DNA of 64,000 bases from Bradyrhizobium sp. Ec3.3 (GCF_000472925.1 NZ_AXAS01000032.1:59933-123932), one strand, 5' to 3'. Positions 22,187 through 33,015 are shown, numbered from the stretch's first letter. Program-made: numbers and translations. Notes: generated by a model not told the origin, from the sequence alone.

Positions 22187-24193
22187 ATGCGCTTCACGCC
22201 CCAATTCCTCGACGAGCTGCGTGCCCGGCTTTCGGTCTCCGAAGTCGTGGGCAAGCGCGTGAAGTTGAAGAAGGCGGGGCGGGAGTGGAAGGGGCTCTCG
22301 CCGTTCCAGCAGGAGAAGACGCCCTCCTTCTACGTCAACGATCAGAAGGGTTTTTACCACGACTTCTCCTCCGGCAAGCACGGCGACATCATCGACTTCG
22401 TGATGGAGACCGACGGCCTGCCGTTTGCGGAGGCCGTGGAGCGGCTTGCGAACATGGCGGGCCTGCCGCTGCCGGCGGCAACTCCGGATGCAGCGCGTCA
22501 CGAGCAGCGCCGCCGCACGCTGCATGACGTCATGGAGCTCGCCGCAAAGTTCTTTGCGGAGACGCTGGCCTCGCGGGTTGGCGCCAAGGCGCGCGGCTAT
22601 CTCGCCGATCGCGCCATCTCGCCTGCAACGCAGTTGCAGTTCCGCCTCGGCTATGCGCCGCCGCCACCCGAGCGCTTCGCGCTGAAGGAGCATCTCGGCA
22701 AGCAGGGCGTCTCGGTCGAGGACATGATCGAGACCGGCCTGCTCGTCGCCGGCAACGACATTCCCGTGCCCTACGACCGCTTCCGCGACCGCGTGATGTT
22801 TCCGATCACGGACTTGCGGGGCCGCGTCATTGCCTTCGGCGGGCGGGCGCTCGAGAAGGACGTCCCGGCCAAATACCTGAACTCGCCGGAGACGCCGCTC
22901 TTCCACAAGGGCGACAATCTCTACAACCACCAGACCGCGCGGAAAGCTGCGCACGACGGTGCACCGCTGATCGTGGTCGAAGGCTATGTCGACGTCATCG
23001 CCATGGTCACCGCGGGCTTTGCCGGTGCGGTGGCGCCGCTCGGCACCGCGCTGACCGAAAGCCAGCTCGCACTGCTCTGGAAGATGGCGGACGAGCCGAT
23101 CCTCTGCTTCGACGGCGACAAGGCCGGCCAGAAGGCCGCTTATCGTGCTGCGGACCTTGCCTTGCCGTTCCTCGCGCCCGGAAAGAGCCTGCGCTTCGCG
23201 CTGCTGCCGGAGGGGCAGGACCCTGACGATCTCGTGCGCTCCGGCGGCCGCGGCGCGGTCGAGGAGGTTATCGCGGCGGCGCGGCCGCTTGCGGACGTGA
23301 TCTGGTCGCGCGAGCTCGAAGGCGGCAGCTTTGTCACGCCCGAGCGCCGCGCCGCGCTGGAGGCGCGCATCAACGAGCTCAGCAACGGCATCCGCGACGA
23401 GGTCGTACGGCGCTACTACCGCCAGGATCTCGCCGAGCGCCTCCAGCGCACCTTTGCGCCGGAAGGGGGCGGCCGCGGCGGCTTCGCCGGTCGCGGCAAT
23501 TTCCGCGCGCGACCCGGCCGCTCCTTCCAGCCCCGCGGCGGGGGCAGCGCGAATCGATTCGCCGGCCAGGGGCGCCGCGGCGGCCCGATTCCCGCCTCGA
23601 TCCCCTCCGGTCCCTATCAGGCGGCGAGCCCGCAGCTCGCGGCAAGCCCGATCATGCGGGGGCAGCGCAGCGCCATTTCCCGCCGGGAGGCGCTGATCCT
23701 GCAAAGCCTGATCAATCACCCCTGGCTCCTGCACGACCATCTGGAGGAGGTGGCGGCGCTGGAGATTGCCCACCCGGAGGCCCACAAGCTCCGCGCCGGT
23801 ATTATCGCCGCCTTCGCCAACGACCATCATCACAGCCCGGACCCCTCCGCGCAGGCCGAGAAGATGCGCGCCGACCTCGATCGGAGCGGATTTTCTCAGC
23901 TACTTCAAAGGGTTGATCGCGCCATTACGACCCAGGCCGTGTTCGGGGCGCGCGAGGGCGCGGCGCCGGATGACGTTCTTGCCACCTGGAATCAGCTCGT
24001 CGCCTTGCATCGGCAGTGGCATTCACTACTTAGGGAGCTGAAAGACGCCGAGCTGGCCTTGGGGGAAGACCCCAGCGAGGCCAATTTGGCGTGGCTGCGT
24101 GACGTCAAGGCCAGGATGGCCGAGGTCGACGGTACCGAAGCCCTGATCGAGGGTTTTGGCGAGCTGTCGGGCCGGTTTCAGAAGAGCGTGTGA
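22187..24193 (+). CDS. dnaG: DNA primase
   Basis: A 668-aa primase, making RNA primers at the replication fork. The N-terminal CHC2-like domain (residues 1-100) is present in outline (SPFQQEKTPSFYVNDQKGFYHDFSSGKHGDIIDFVMETDG), but the zinc ligands are gone: the expected C-x2-H reads S-x2-Q and the CxxC pair reads D-x2-S. The Toprim core follows: IVVEGYVDVIAM, ALTESQLALLWK and LCFDGDKAGQKAAYRAADLAL hold the catalytic Glu and Asp residues. A Gly/Arg-rich linker near 425-465 leads to the DnaB-binding C-terminal domain. It lies directly upstream of rpoD as in other bacteria. Confidence 0.96.
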   Translation: MRFTPQFLDELRARLSVSEVVGKRVKLKKAGREWKGLSPFQQEKTPSFYVNDQKGFYHDFSSGKHGDIIDFVMETDGLPFAEAVERLANMAGLPLPAATPDAARHEQRRRTLHDVMELAAKFFAETLASRVGAKARGYLADRAISPATQLQFRLGYAPPPPERFALKEHLGKQGVSVEDMIETGLLVAGNDIPVPYDRFRDRVMFPITDLRGRVIAFGGRALEKDVPAKYLNSPETPLFHKGDNLYNHQTARKAAHDGAPLIVVEGYVDVIAMVTAGFAGAVAPLGTALTESQLALLWKMADEPILCFDGDKAGQKAAYRAADLALPFLAPGKSLRFALLPEGQDPDDLVRSGGRGAVEEVIAAARPLADVIWSRELEGGSFVTPERRAALEARINELSNGIRDEVVRRYYRQDLAERLQRTFAPEGGGRGGFAGRGNFRARPGRSFQPRGGGSANRFAGQGRRGGPIPASIPSGPYQAASPQLAASPIMRGQRSAISRREALILQSLINHPWLLHDHLEEVAALEIAHPEAHKLRAGIIAAFANDHHHSPDPSAQAEKMRADLDRSGFSQLLQRVDRAITTQAVFGAREGAAPDDVLATWNQLVALHRQWHSLLRELKDAELALGEDPSEANLAWLRDVKARMAEVDGTEALIEGFGELSGRFQKSV

Positions 24194-24571
24194 AACGAAG
24201 AATCATGCGGACGGTTGGGGCCGGAACCGCAAAAAGACTCGCCAAATCCAAGGTTTGGCGGCAGAAACAGGGTTAATCGAGGCTTAACTGTCTTGTAGCA
24301 CTTTGGCCAACAGGCGGCCGCAGGCATAACAGACGCGTCAGGAATAAATCCGCGCATTCGCTGTTTGGCACTCTACCTGCATTCGCCGGCGACGAAGGTG
24401 CTCACGAAGCGTTAGGCAAATCCGGCGAGAGAAGTTTCGGGGTGGCGAAAGAGGTTTGCGCCGCCCTTTCCGTGTCGAGAGCTGACGAAGCGAGAGCGTC
24501 GAAACAGGTTCAAGTGAATTCAGGCAGGCGCCGTGCGAGCCGCCTGTATGAAGCGCGTTTAGGAGCAATGG
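24194..24571 (+). other. dnaG-rpoD intergenic region, no gene seen
   Basis: These 378 bp hold no convincing ORF. A 7-bp stem (CGCCAAA/TTTGGCG, 24240-24260) lies 47 bp after the dnaG stop without a T-run. The rpoD promoter or promoters are expected here, but no clear -35/-10 pair could be assigned by eye. The region ends with the rpoD ribosome site TTAGGAGCA. Confidence 0.4.
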
Positions 24572-26731
<2,160 letters not shown>

Positions 26732-26755
26732 TCGGAAGGCCATTTTTGGCATCCA

Positions 26756-26785
26756 AAACGGCGGGCGGGAGCCCGCCGTTTCTTG
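26756..26785 (+). terminator. Rho-independent terminator of rpoD
   Basis: AAACGGCGGGC, loop GGGA, GCCCGCCGTTT, then TCTTGTTT. The 11-bp stem begins 25 bp after the rpoD stop. The same stem sequence recurs at 27468-27495. Confidence 0.8.
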
Positions 26786-26809
26786 TTTAGGCCACTACTG
26801 CGAGCTTAG

Positions 26810-27019
26810 TCGGATTACATCTTCATCGCGCGGTTTTCGATTGCCGCTGCCCCATACATTGTCAATCCGTCCGGCCTTGGCGAGGTCGACACAAATGTCC
26901 TTCACGTTTGTTTCCCGCAATATGAAAGGTTGCGCGTGGCGCTGCCGTTCACGCGGTTCTTCTACGACCGCTTTGCCGATCTGCTGTTTGCCTGGAATAA
27001 GCGGAGCGGGCGCTGGTGA
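26810..27019 (+). pseudogene. Possible C-terminal gene remnant
   Basis: After a TAG at 26807 this frame is open for 69 codons and ends at TGA 27017. It reads like genuine protein (DYIFIARFSIAAAPYIVNPS..., ...ALPFTRFFYDRFADLLFAWN) but has no credible start codon or ribosome site. It lies between the rpoD terminator and a convergent small gene. It looks like the tail of a decayed gene; I cannot name the family. It could also be chance open frame. Confidence 0.3.
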
Positions 27020-27037
27020 GCGCCTGCCTGTGTCGGC

Positions 27038-27274
27038 TTACTTCTTCTTCGCCCCGACCCGTTCGATCCGCTTGATCTCGAGCGCCGGGCGGCCGGACTT
27101 TTCGGCGATCTCGCGGTCCTGTTCCATGATGAAGCTGCGTGCGGGTTCGTCGCCGTCGAGGCCGCTGAGCAATTCGGCAGGCACGCGACGGTTGGAGCGT
27201 TGGGAATCGTCTTCGTAGACGACGTTGAAGAAGGCGAATTCGCCTTTGGGATTGGTTCCAGGTTTTTTGGCCAT
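27038..27274 (-). CDS. Small conserved protein of unknown function
   Basis: A 78-aa protein starting at ATG 27274 (MAKKPGTNPKGEFAFFNVVYED), ending in the basic tail IKRIERVGAKKK. No signal peptide or membrane segment is seen. The middle (RVPAELLSGLDGDEPARSFIMEQDREIAEKSG) is charged and probably helical. The frame is open further upstream, but that part reads as low-quality sequence. I know no function; proteins of this look are common in Bradyrhizobium. Confidence 0.6.
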   Translation of the reverse strand: MAKKPGTNPKGEFAFFNVVYEDDSQRSNRRVPAELLSGLDGDEPARSFIMEQDREIAEKSGRPALEIKRIERVGAKKK

Positions 27275-27789
27275 GGGCGGCTTGTCGTCGATCAGAACGT
27301 CATAGTCAAATGGCTTTGCGATTTGCCGGTGGTCAGCGCGGGGCCTTGGTGGCAAAGCTTGTGGCCGCGGGACCGGTTGCGCAATCGATCGACGAAATCC
27401 GTTTGCAGGATGGAAGCGTCCGGCGCTTCGCAAGGTCCGATGCGCCCTTTGGTGCCCCTCCCTCAATAAACGGCGGGCCGAAAAGCCCGCCGTTTATTTT
27501 TGGTCTTCAGCGTCGCCCGGGGCTGGCAGGGGCAACAACTTAAGATAGAATTCTATCGCTGGATCGGTCTGCTGGCAAGATAAAATTGTGACAGGGCGAT
27601 GTCGCTGCGTGCGTGACACACATAAGTTAATCGCTGTCGCGTTTATGTTTGAGATTCGAACGATTTGCTTGGCTGGTCAAACTATACCGATCACGGCGCC
27701 GCGATCGGAACTCGCCGCGTTTGTACGCAGCAGCAGCGGTTTGCATCGGTTCCATCGCGCTTCAATGGCCATTCGACGATGCGTGCACA
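27275..27789. other. 515-bp region without a convincing gene, with one terminator
   Basis: A plus-strand frame from 27310 (MALRFAGGQRGALVAKLVA...) is open but has no ribosome site and runs through the terminator at 27466-27501, so it is not called. From 27540 to 27700 the DNA is more AT-rich than its surroundings and holds only short frames. A small RNA ending at the terminator is possible. Confidence 0.35.
27466..27501 (+). terminator. Orphan Rho-independent terminator
   Basis: AAACGGCGGGC, loop CGAAAA, GCCCGCCGTTT, then ATTTTTGG. The stem is identical to the rpoD terminator at 26756, but no plus-strand gene is evident upstream of it. Confidence 0.7.
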
Positions 27790-28131
27790 CTAACGCGACT
27801 CGTCGATCAGCTTCTGCGGCGCCAGGTGCAGCTTTCCGCCGCCGCATCCGCCGTCATCCTCCTTGCGTCCCTGCGCCATGATCGCGCTGCCCATCGCGGC
27901 CGAGCCGAAAGTGACGAGGAACGAGCCGAGCAGGAGGAAGATCGCGACGACCGGCGAACTGTCGGCGAAGATGAGATCGCGCAGATGTGCAGGATTCAGC
28001 CAGAGCAGCCCGCCGACGAGCAGCGTCGCGGCACAGGCGCCGATCGCGAGGTTGATGGCGAGCAGGCGGAACAGGGGCACGCGCAGGAGCGCGAGGCGCT
28101 TTCGTTGAGGATGTTGCTGATCGTTGGGCAT
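27790..28131 (-). CDS. Small two-helix membrane protein
   Basis: A 113-aa protein from ATG 28131 (a GTG at 28152 is in frame too). The N-terminal part is basic (QRKRLALLRVPLFRLLAINL), followed by a first helix around residues 25-45 and a second at about 62-85 (VVAIFLLLGSFLVTFGSAAMGSAIM), and a Gly-rich, Cys-containing tail. I do not recognise a named family; function unknown. It stands alone, downstream of nothing obvious, with a dispersed repeat upstream. Confidence 0.65.
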   Translation of the reverse strand: MPNDQQHPQRKRLALLRVPLFRLLAINLAIGACAATLLVGGLLWLNPAHLRDLIFADSSPVVAIFLLLGSFLVTFGSAAMGSAIMAQGRKEDDGGCGGGKLHLAPQKLIDESR

Positions 28132-28217
28132 GACGTACGGCTTTGTCTGCACCGGTAGATCGAAGTTAGCACCGGCGGGCGAGTCTTCAACCCGGTAACG
28201 GGCAGAATTTTCCGCTC

Positions 28218-28321
28218 GTCATTCCGGGACGTGCGTCAGCGCGAGCCCCGAATCCATCGCGGCATCGACTCTGCTGTTCAATAGATTCCGGGCTCGGCCC
28301 TTTGGGCCGCCCCGGAATGAC
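28218..28321. repeat. Dispersed palindromic repeat (CATTCCGGG family)
   Basis: GTCATTCCGGGACGTGCGTCAG at the left and GCCGCCCCGGAATGAC at the right, with CGAATCCATCG and ATAGATTCCGGGCTCG inside. Layout is the same as 6410-6515. Confidence 0.75.
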
Positions 28322-28340
28322 AAGGAGGAGACGCGCAGCG

Positions 28341-28868
28341 TCACGCCGCCGGCGGGACGCGCTTGGCGGCCTCGTTCTCCTGCGTCGTCTCCTGCCGCGT
28401 GAGCATGGTCTGCCAAAGCGTGGCGATGCTCGCTTGCGTTTGCGGCACGATGAAGCAGTGGCCTTCATTGTCGAAGCCGCAGAACCGCGCGGATGCATCG
28501 CTCTTCACCACCGTCAACGCCTCGTTGATCATCTCCAGGCACGTGATGACCTGGCCGACGTCCTCGAGCCGCGTGTGATGCAGAATGTCGATCAGGCGGA
28601 ACGCCATTACGGTCGACGGACCGTAGGTGATGCCCGGACGACCGAATTCGAACAGCAGGTTGACTGCCGGGAAGACGCCGCGGATGTGGTCGAGGATGCC
28701 GGCGATGTTCTCCACGCTGCAAGCGACGAGATGGGCGGCCTGCGGCGGCGTGGCGTTTGGGGCTTGCGGCACCGGTCCCAGCGAAGCGCTCACCTGCTGC
28801 TCGATCCATTGCCGCACCGGCGCCGGCGCGTTGCGGATCTGGTCCGCGGTCAGTGTGATTCCGATCAT
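28341..28868 (-). CDS. Conserved hypothetical protein
   Basis: A 175-aa soluble protein from ATG 28868, with AAGGAGAGC 8 bases upstream. It starts MIGITLTADQIRNAPAPVRQWIEQQV. A middle part (NLLFEFGRPGITYGPSTVMAFRLIDILHHTRL) and FCGFDNEGHCFIVPQTQASIATLWQTML near the end look like compact alpha/beta structure. I do not recognise a family or catalytic motif. No operon partner is visible. Confidence 0.65.
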   Translation of the reverse strand: MIGITLTADQIRNAPAPVRQWIEQQVSASLGPVPQAPNATPPQAAHLVACSVENIAGILDHIRGVFPAVNLLFEFGRPGITYGPSTVMAFRLIDILHHTRLEDVGQVITCLEMINEALTVVKSDASARFCGFDNEGHCFIVPQTQASIATLWQTMLTRQETTQENEAAKRVPPAA

Positions 28869-29126
28869 GCAGCTCTCCTTTCACGCCAGTCTAGAAAAGC
28901 GCACGCGGAAAGATATTGATGCGGATCAACCGCACCACTTTGACGGTCGTGATGTTCCCGGGCACGTTCGCCCGCATGCTTCGCGCACGTGTTTCGCGGA
29001 AAAATGACTTGAGGGGCTTTTGCCGCGATCGAACCGTCCGCGATGCCGCGACGACTAATGGGCTGACCCGAACGGTCAATGCCCTGCACTTCACCGCGAC
29101 TTCAGACGCTCCCGCCACCGCCCGCA

Positions 29127-29744
29127 ATGCCCGTCCTTATAGCGCAGAACCTGCTGACTGCGGTCGCCAATGGGCTGCCGCTCTATGGCGTGCTCTATCG
29201 CGGCACGGATCCGTTCCAGGTTTTGATGCTCTACTGGATGGAAACTGCGGTCGCGGGCTTCTGGATGCTGATGACGTTGGCGCGCCTGCCGCAGGCGCTG
29301 CTCGGCGACATCACCGTCAACGGCCGCACGCGGCGTGCCACCAATTCCGACATGGTGAAGTTGTTTAGCGCCGTGCTGCTCGTGTTCATGGCCGGGCACC
29401 TCCTGTTCCTGTGGGTGATCTTTTCCGGCGACTGGTCGCAGCGTGTCTCCGGTCCGCTGAGCTTCGTGCAGGCCTTCGTCCTTCATTCCGGCGCCTGGGC
29501 GCCGCTGACGCTGATGTTCCTTGGCGGGCTCGTTGGATATGTCCGTATGCGGGCGAGGCCTCATGCGCCTGATGCAAGGACCGCGGACGCTTTCGGGTCC
29601 GTCGTCGGTGCCACGCTGGTCCGCATCGTGATGATGCAGGCCGGCATCATCTTCGGCGGGATGTTGGTGCGCAGCTATGGCAGCCGCGCACCCTTCCTCA
29701 TCCTGATTGGATTGAAGACGTTGTTTGAGATGAGACGCCGCTAG
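29127..29744 (+). CDS. DUF6498-type membrane protein
   Basis: A 205-aa integral membrane protein from ATG 29127. It starts MPVLIAQNLLTAVANGLPLYGVLYRGTDPFQVLMLYWMETAVAGFW and has about five to six hydrophobic helices. The sequence LYWMETAVAGFWM is the mark of the DUF6498 family, seen in many bacteria with no known function. It is followed by mltB in the same direction after 87 bp. Confidence 0.7.
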   Translation: MPVLIAQNLLTAVANGLPLYGVLYRGTDPFQVLMLYWMETAVAGFWMLMTLARLPQALLGDITVNGRTRRATNSDMVKLFSAVLLVFMAGHLLFLWVIFSGDWSQRVSGPLSFVQAFVLHSGAWAPLTLMFLGGLVGYVRMRARPHAPDARTADAFGSVVGATLVRIVMMQAGIIFGGMLVRSYGSRAPFLILIGLKTLFEMRRR

Positions 29745-29831
29745 CAGATGAGTGTCTCGCGCTTTGACGTGCCTGATTTTCCGGGGCATGATCGCCAGCG
29801 CTTTGCGTAAATCATCTCAGGAAAATTCGAT

Positions 29832-30638
29832 ATGCTGCGATTCGGTCTGGCCATCGCGTTCATTGTTCTCTTGGCCAGCGGCTCGGCGCGGGCCGCCCGC
29901 TGTGGCAGCGACTTTAATGCGTTCGTCGCCGGCATGGCTTCGGAGGCGCAGGCCGCTGGCGTTTCGGCGAGCGTGACCAGCGCGGCGTTCAGCGGCGTGA
30001 CTCAGGACGGCGCGGTGCTCGCGTTCGACCGGCGCCAGCGCTACACCTTCAACAAGAGCTTCGAGCAGTATGTTTCGACCCGCGTCGGTCCCGGCCGCAT
30101 CAATGGCGGGCGCGCGCTGCTCCAGCGCCATGCCGCGCTGCTCTCGCGCATCGAGCAGCAGTTCGGTGTGCCCAGGCAGATCCTGGTCGCGATCTGGGGA
30201 CTGGAGAGTGATTTCGGCAAGGGCGACATGGGCAAGCTGCCGGTGATCCGGACGCTCGCAACCCTCGCGCATGATTGCCGACGCACCGAGCTGTTCCAAG
30301 GCGAACTGCTCGCCGCGCTCAAGATCGTGCAGCGCGGCGACCTGCCGCTGCGCGACCTGATCGGCGCCTATGCCGGTGAGATCGGGCAGACGCAGTTCCT
30401 GCCGTCGTCCTACATCAAGTACGGCGTCGATTTCGACGGCGACGGCCGCGTCGACCTCCGCCACAGCGCCGCCGACGTGCTCGCCTCGACCGCGAACCTC
30501 TTGCACACCAACGGCTTCAAGATGGGCCAGCCCTATGGCGAAGGCACCGCCAATTTCGAAGCCATGCGCGAATGGAACAGGGCGCTGATCTATCGCAAGA
30601 CCATCGGCTATTTTGCCGATCGGCTGATGGGGCAGTGA
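29832..30638 (+). CDS. Lytic murein transglycosylase, MltB type (GH103)
   Basis: A 268-aa periplasmic enzyme with the signal peptide MLRFGLAIAFIVLLASGSARA. It cuts peptidoglycan between MurNAc and GlcNAc forming 1,6-anhydro ends. The catalytic Glu is E125 in VAIWGLESDFGK, and other family blocks are AFDRRQRYTFNKSFEQYVSTRV, YAGEIGQTQFLPSSYIKYGVDFDGDGRVDL and ADVLASTANLLHTNGF. There is no lipobox, so it is probably soluble, and no C-terminal peptidoglycan-binding domain follows the catalytic domain. Confidence 0.9.
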   Translation: MLRFGLAIAFIVLLASGSARAARCGSDFNAFVAGMASEAQAAGVSASVTSAAFSGVTQDGAVLAFDRRQRYTFNKSFEQYVSTRVGPGRINGGRALLQRHAALLSRIEQQFGVPRQILVAIWGLESDFGKGDMGKLPVIRTLATLAHDCRRTELFQGELLAALKIVQRGDLPLRDLIGAYAGEIGQTQFLPSSYIKYGVDFDGDGRVDLRHSAADVLASTANLLHTNGFKMGQPYGEGTANFEAMREWNRALIYRKTIGYFADRLMGQ

Positions 30639-30648
30639 GGAGAAATTC

Positions 30649-30732
30649 GTAGGGTGGGCAAAGGCGCAGCGCGCCGTGCCCACCTCTTTCGCGGACTCAC
30701 ACGGTGGGCACCCTCGCTTTGCTCACCTACGA
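30649..30732. repeat. Dispersed GTGGGCA repeat
   Basis: CGTAGGGTGGGCAAAGGCGCAGCGCGCCGTGCCCACC then ACGGTGGGCACC and GCTTTGCTCACCTACG: an imperfect inverted repeat between genes. Its core resembles the palindrome at 2705-2750. Confidence 0.65.
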
Positions 30733-30782
30733 ACTGCGCTCGCAATGACGAGCTTGTGGCAAGCGCCGTCCCGTGCTTCCGG

Positions 30783-30901
30783 TGTCATCGCCCGCCTCGT
30801 GCGCAATTGCGCACGGGAGCGGGCGATCCAGTATTCCAGAGGCGGTGACGAAGGCGGAGAAGCCGCGGCGTACTGGATTCCCCGCTTTCGCGGGGAATGA
30901 C
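30783..30901. repeat. Dispersed repeat (GTATTCCAGAGG / GCGGCGTACTGGAT family)
   Basis: Second copy of the family seen at 16508-16603: GTCATCGCCCGC..., CAGTATTCCAGAGGCGG, AGCCGCGGCGTACTGGATTCC, and CCCGCTTTCGCGGGGAATGAC. An extra small hairpin GTGCGCAATTGCGCAC lies inside. With the repeat at 30649 it fills the gap between mltB and the SDR gene; no other feature is seen there. Confidence 0.75.
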
Positions 30902-30949
30902 GGTGGTGTGGTGAGGCCGCAGCCTTGCGCCCACCACGCGAGCCACACC

Positions 30950-31780
30950 TCACTTCCCCTGCGCCATCTTCTCCAGCCGTCGCTGCAACGGCTTCCAATA
31001 CGTTGCCGGGCGGAAGCGCTGCAGGAGATCCATGAAGCGGGCGTCGTTGCCGATCAGGATGCGTGGCTCGTTGCGCTCGATGCCCCTGATGATGCGCTGG
31101 GCAGCGTCCTTCGGCGTTGTCCTCGCCGCGGCCTCGAAGCGCTCGATCGACTGCGCGCGGCGGGCATTGTCGGTGACGCCGACGCCGGCGCGCGAATTGC
31201 GTACGATGTTGGTGGCGATGCCGCCGGGATGCACCACCGACAGCTTCACCTGGCTTGCCGCGACGTCAAGCTCGTGGCGCAGGCTTTCAGAGAAGCCGCG
31301 CACCGCGAATTTCGCGGCCGCATAGGCGGTCTGTCCGGGCGGTGCGATGATGCCGAAGATCGAGGAAACGTTGACGATATGCGCCGCCTCCCGCGTCTTC
31401 AGATGCGGCAGGAAGGCGCGCGTGCCGTGCACCACGCCCCAGAAATTGATGTTGAACAGCCACTCCATCTGCGCCTGGTCGATCTCCTCGAACGAGCCCA
31501 GCAGCGCGACGCCGGCATTGTTGACGAGGATGTTGAGCTCGGGGTGTTCCGCGACCGCCTCGGTCGCGAACCGCGCAATCTCGCTTGGCTCTGCGACATC
31601 GACGCGATGCACGCTGACCTTGGTTTTGCCGCCGATCTCGGCGGCCAGCGCCTTCAGTCCGGCCTCGTCGCGATCGGCGAGCGCGAGATCGCAGCCGCGC
31701 TGGCAGAACTCGATCGCCAGCGCGCGGCCGATGCCGCTCGAGGCTCCCGTGATGGCGGCGGCGCCGCGGATCGCTGTCAT
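30950..31780 (-). CDS. Short-chain dehydrogenase/reductase
   Basis: A 276-aa enzyme from ATG 31780, preferred over ATG 31792 because GGAG stands 6 bases before it. The NAD(P) motif is AAITGASSGIGRALAIEF, then NNAGVA, and the catalytic Ser-Tyr-Lys are in VNVSSIFGIIAPPGQTAYAAAKFAVRGFSESLRHEL. Classical SDR fold, acting on an alcohol or carbonyl; the substrate is unknown. A basic residue after the Gly motif and an acidic DRDEAG loop leave the cofactor choice open. Confidence 0.88.
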   Translation of the reverse strand: MTAIRGAAAITGASSGIGRALAIEFCQRGCDLALADRDEAGLKALAAEIGGKTKVSVHRVDVAEPSEIARFATEAVAEHPELNILVNNAGVALLGSFEEIDQAQMEWLFNINFWGVVHGTRAFLPHLKTREAAHIVNVSSIFGIIAPPGQTAYAAAKFAVRGFSESLRHELDVAASQVKLSVVHPGGIATNIVRNSRAGVGVTDNARRAQSIERFEAAARTTPKDAAQRIIRGIERNEPRILIGNDARFMDLLQRFRPATYWKPLQRRLEKMAQGK

Positions 31781-31908
31781 GGTGGGCTCCATGGGTTCAA
31801 AGAAGGGAACACTACTTACAATATTTGGTCCGGAGCCGAACCAATTCGCGGTTCCCTTTTTAACCTACGATAGTTGAGGTCCATGACCAGCAATATCAGG
31901 AGCAGCCT

Positions 31909-32283
31909 ATGGGACAGGCCCGGCCATTTCGTTCGGTGGCACTGATTGTCGAGGACGATGCCATGCAGCGCGAGATGCTCAGCCTTCTCTTGGAGGAGAG
32001 CGGCTATCACGTCATCCAGTGCGAGAGCGGTGACGATGCCCGGCATGTCCTCGACGTCGCGGGTGGCACGCTGTGCCTAATGATGACCGACGTGCAGCTC
32101 GCCGGGCACGTGAACGGGGTCGAACTGGCCCATATCGCCAAGGCGCGCAATCCGGGGCTGGACGTCGTCGTCACCTCCGGCCGGCCGTTGACGCAAGCCT
32201 TGCCCGACGGCGCAAAATTCTGGCCAAAACCCTGGGCGCCGCTGGACGTGCTGCGGGAGGCCGAGTTCGCACAGATGTCCTGA
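31909..32283 (+). CDS. Stand-alone response-regulator receiver domain
   Basis: A 124-aa protein consisting of one REC domain. The acidic pocket is VEDDAMQ, the phospho-acceptor Asp is in LMMTDVQLAGHVNGVEL, the Thr/Ser switch in VVVTSGRP, and the Lys in FWPKPW. There is no output domain. Single-domain receivers of this kind in Bradyrhizobium work in phosphorelays or stress signalling; no kinase is adjacent, so the partner is unknown. Confidence 0.85.
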   Translation: MGQARPFRSVALIVEDDAMQREMLSLLLEESGYHVIQCESGDDARHVLDVAGGTLCLMMTDVQLAGHVNGVELAHIAKARNPGLDVVVTSGRPLTQALPDGAKFWPKPWAPLDVLREAEFAQMS

Positions 32284-32336
32284 CCGCCGTTCGGGCGTCG
32301 CTTTCTCGCCGTCAAATGCGATGATAAGGTCCGGTC

Positions 32337-32948
32337 ATGACCTTGTCCTTCCTGCTGACATCCCTGATCGTAGTCGCTTCGCCAGGCACCGGCGTGCTGT
32401 ATACGTTGGCGGCGGCGCTGACGCGCGGCTCGCGGGCGAGCGTTGCCGCAGCCTTCGGCTGCACGCTCGGCATCGTGCCGCATATGACGGCGGCGATGCT
32501 TGGGCTCGCCGCCGTGCTTCACACCAGCGCGCTCGCCTTTGCGGCGCTGAAATGGTGCGGGGTGGTGTATCTGCTCTACATGTCCTGGCAGGCGCTGCGC
32601 GAGACCGGGGCGCTGGCGGTGGAGGGGCGGATCAAGGAGCGTTCGAGCTGGCGGGTGATCGTCACGGGATTTTTGATCAACATCCTCAATCCAAAGCTCT
32701 CGATCTTCTTCCTCGCCTTCCTGCCGCAGTTCATTGCCGCTGATGAGGCCCATGTGCTGGCGCGGATGCTGGAATTGAGCGGCGTCTTCATGGCGATGAC
32801 CTTTGCCGTGTTCGTGGTCTACGGCCTGTTCGCCGCCTCCGTCCGCGAGCGCGTCATTTCCCGTCCCCACGTCATGGCCTGGCTGCGCCGCAGCTTTGCC
32901 GCCGGCTTCGCCGCACTGGGCGCCAAGCTGGCGTTTGCGGAGCGGTAG
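32337..32948 (+). CDS. LysE/RhtB-family exporter
   Basis: A 203-aa membrane protein with about six helices, 53 bp after the receiver gene. The family motif appears as SLIVVASPGTGVLYTLAAALTRGSRASVAAAFGCTLGIVPHM, with YLLYMSWQALRE and GFLINILNPKLSIFFLAFLPQFI further on. It probably exports amino acids or related metabolites. Only distantly similar to the gene at 16701. A hairpin with GCGGGC arms lies 26 bp past its stop. Confidence 0.88.
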   Translation: MTLSFLLTSLIVVASPGTGVLYTLAAALTRGSRASVAAAFGCTLGIVPHMTAAMLGLAAVLHTSALAFAALKWCGVVYLLYMSWQALRETGALAVEGRIKERSSWRVIVTGFLINILNPKLSIFFLAFLPQFIAADEAHVLARMLELSGVFMAMTFAVFVVYGLFAASVRERVISRPHVMAWLRRSFAAGFAALGAKLAFAER

Positions 32949-32973
32949 CGCTCTCCTTCCGGCCAATAAAAAA

Positions 32974-32995
32974 GCGGGCCCTGCGCCCGCCGTTT
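32974..32995 (+). terminator. Terminator after the LysE gene
   Basis: AAAAAAGCGGGC, loop of about 6, GCCCGC, then CGTTTCTT. The T-run is weak but the GCGGGC stem is the same type as the rpoD terminator. Confidence 0.5.
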
Positions 32996-33015
32996 CTTAG
33001 ACCCGTCCCACTGAC

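Noticed and set aside
22160..23833. 557-aa open frame antisense to dnaG
   Set aside because: Shadow frame with no motif; dnaG is unambiguous.
27310..27543. 77-aa plus-strand frame (MALRFAGGQRG...)
   Set aside because: No ribosome site, runs through a strong terminator, and codon positions look non-coding.
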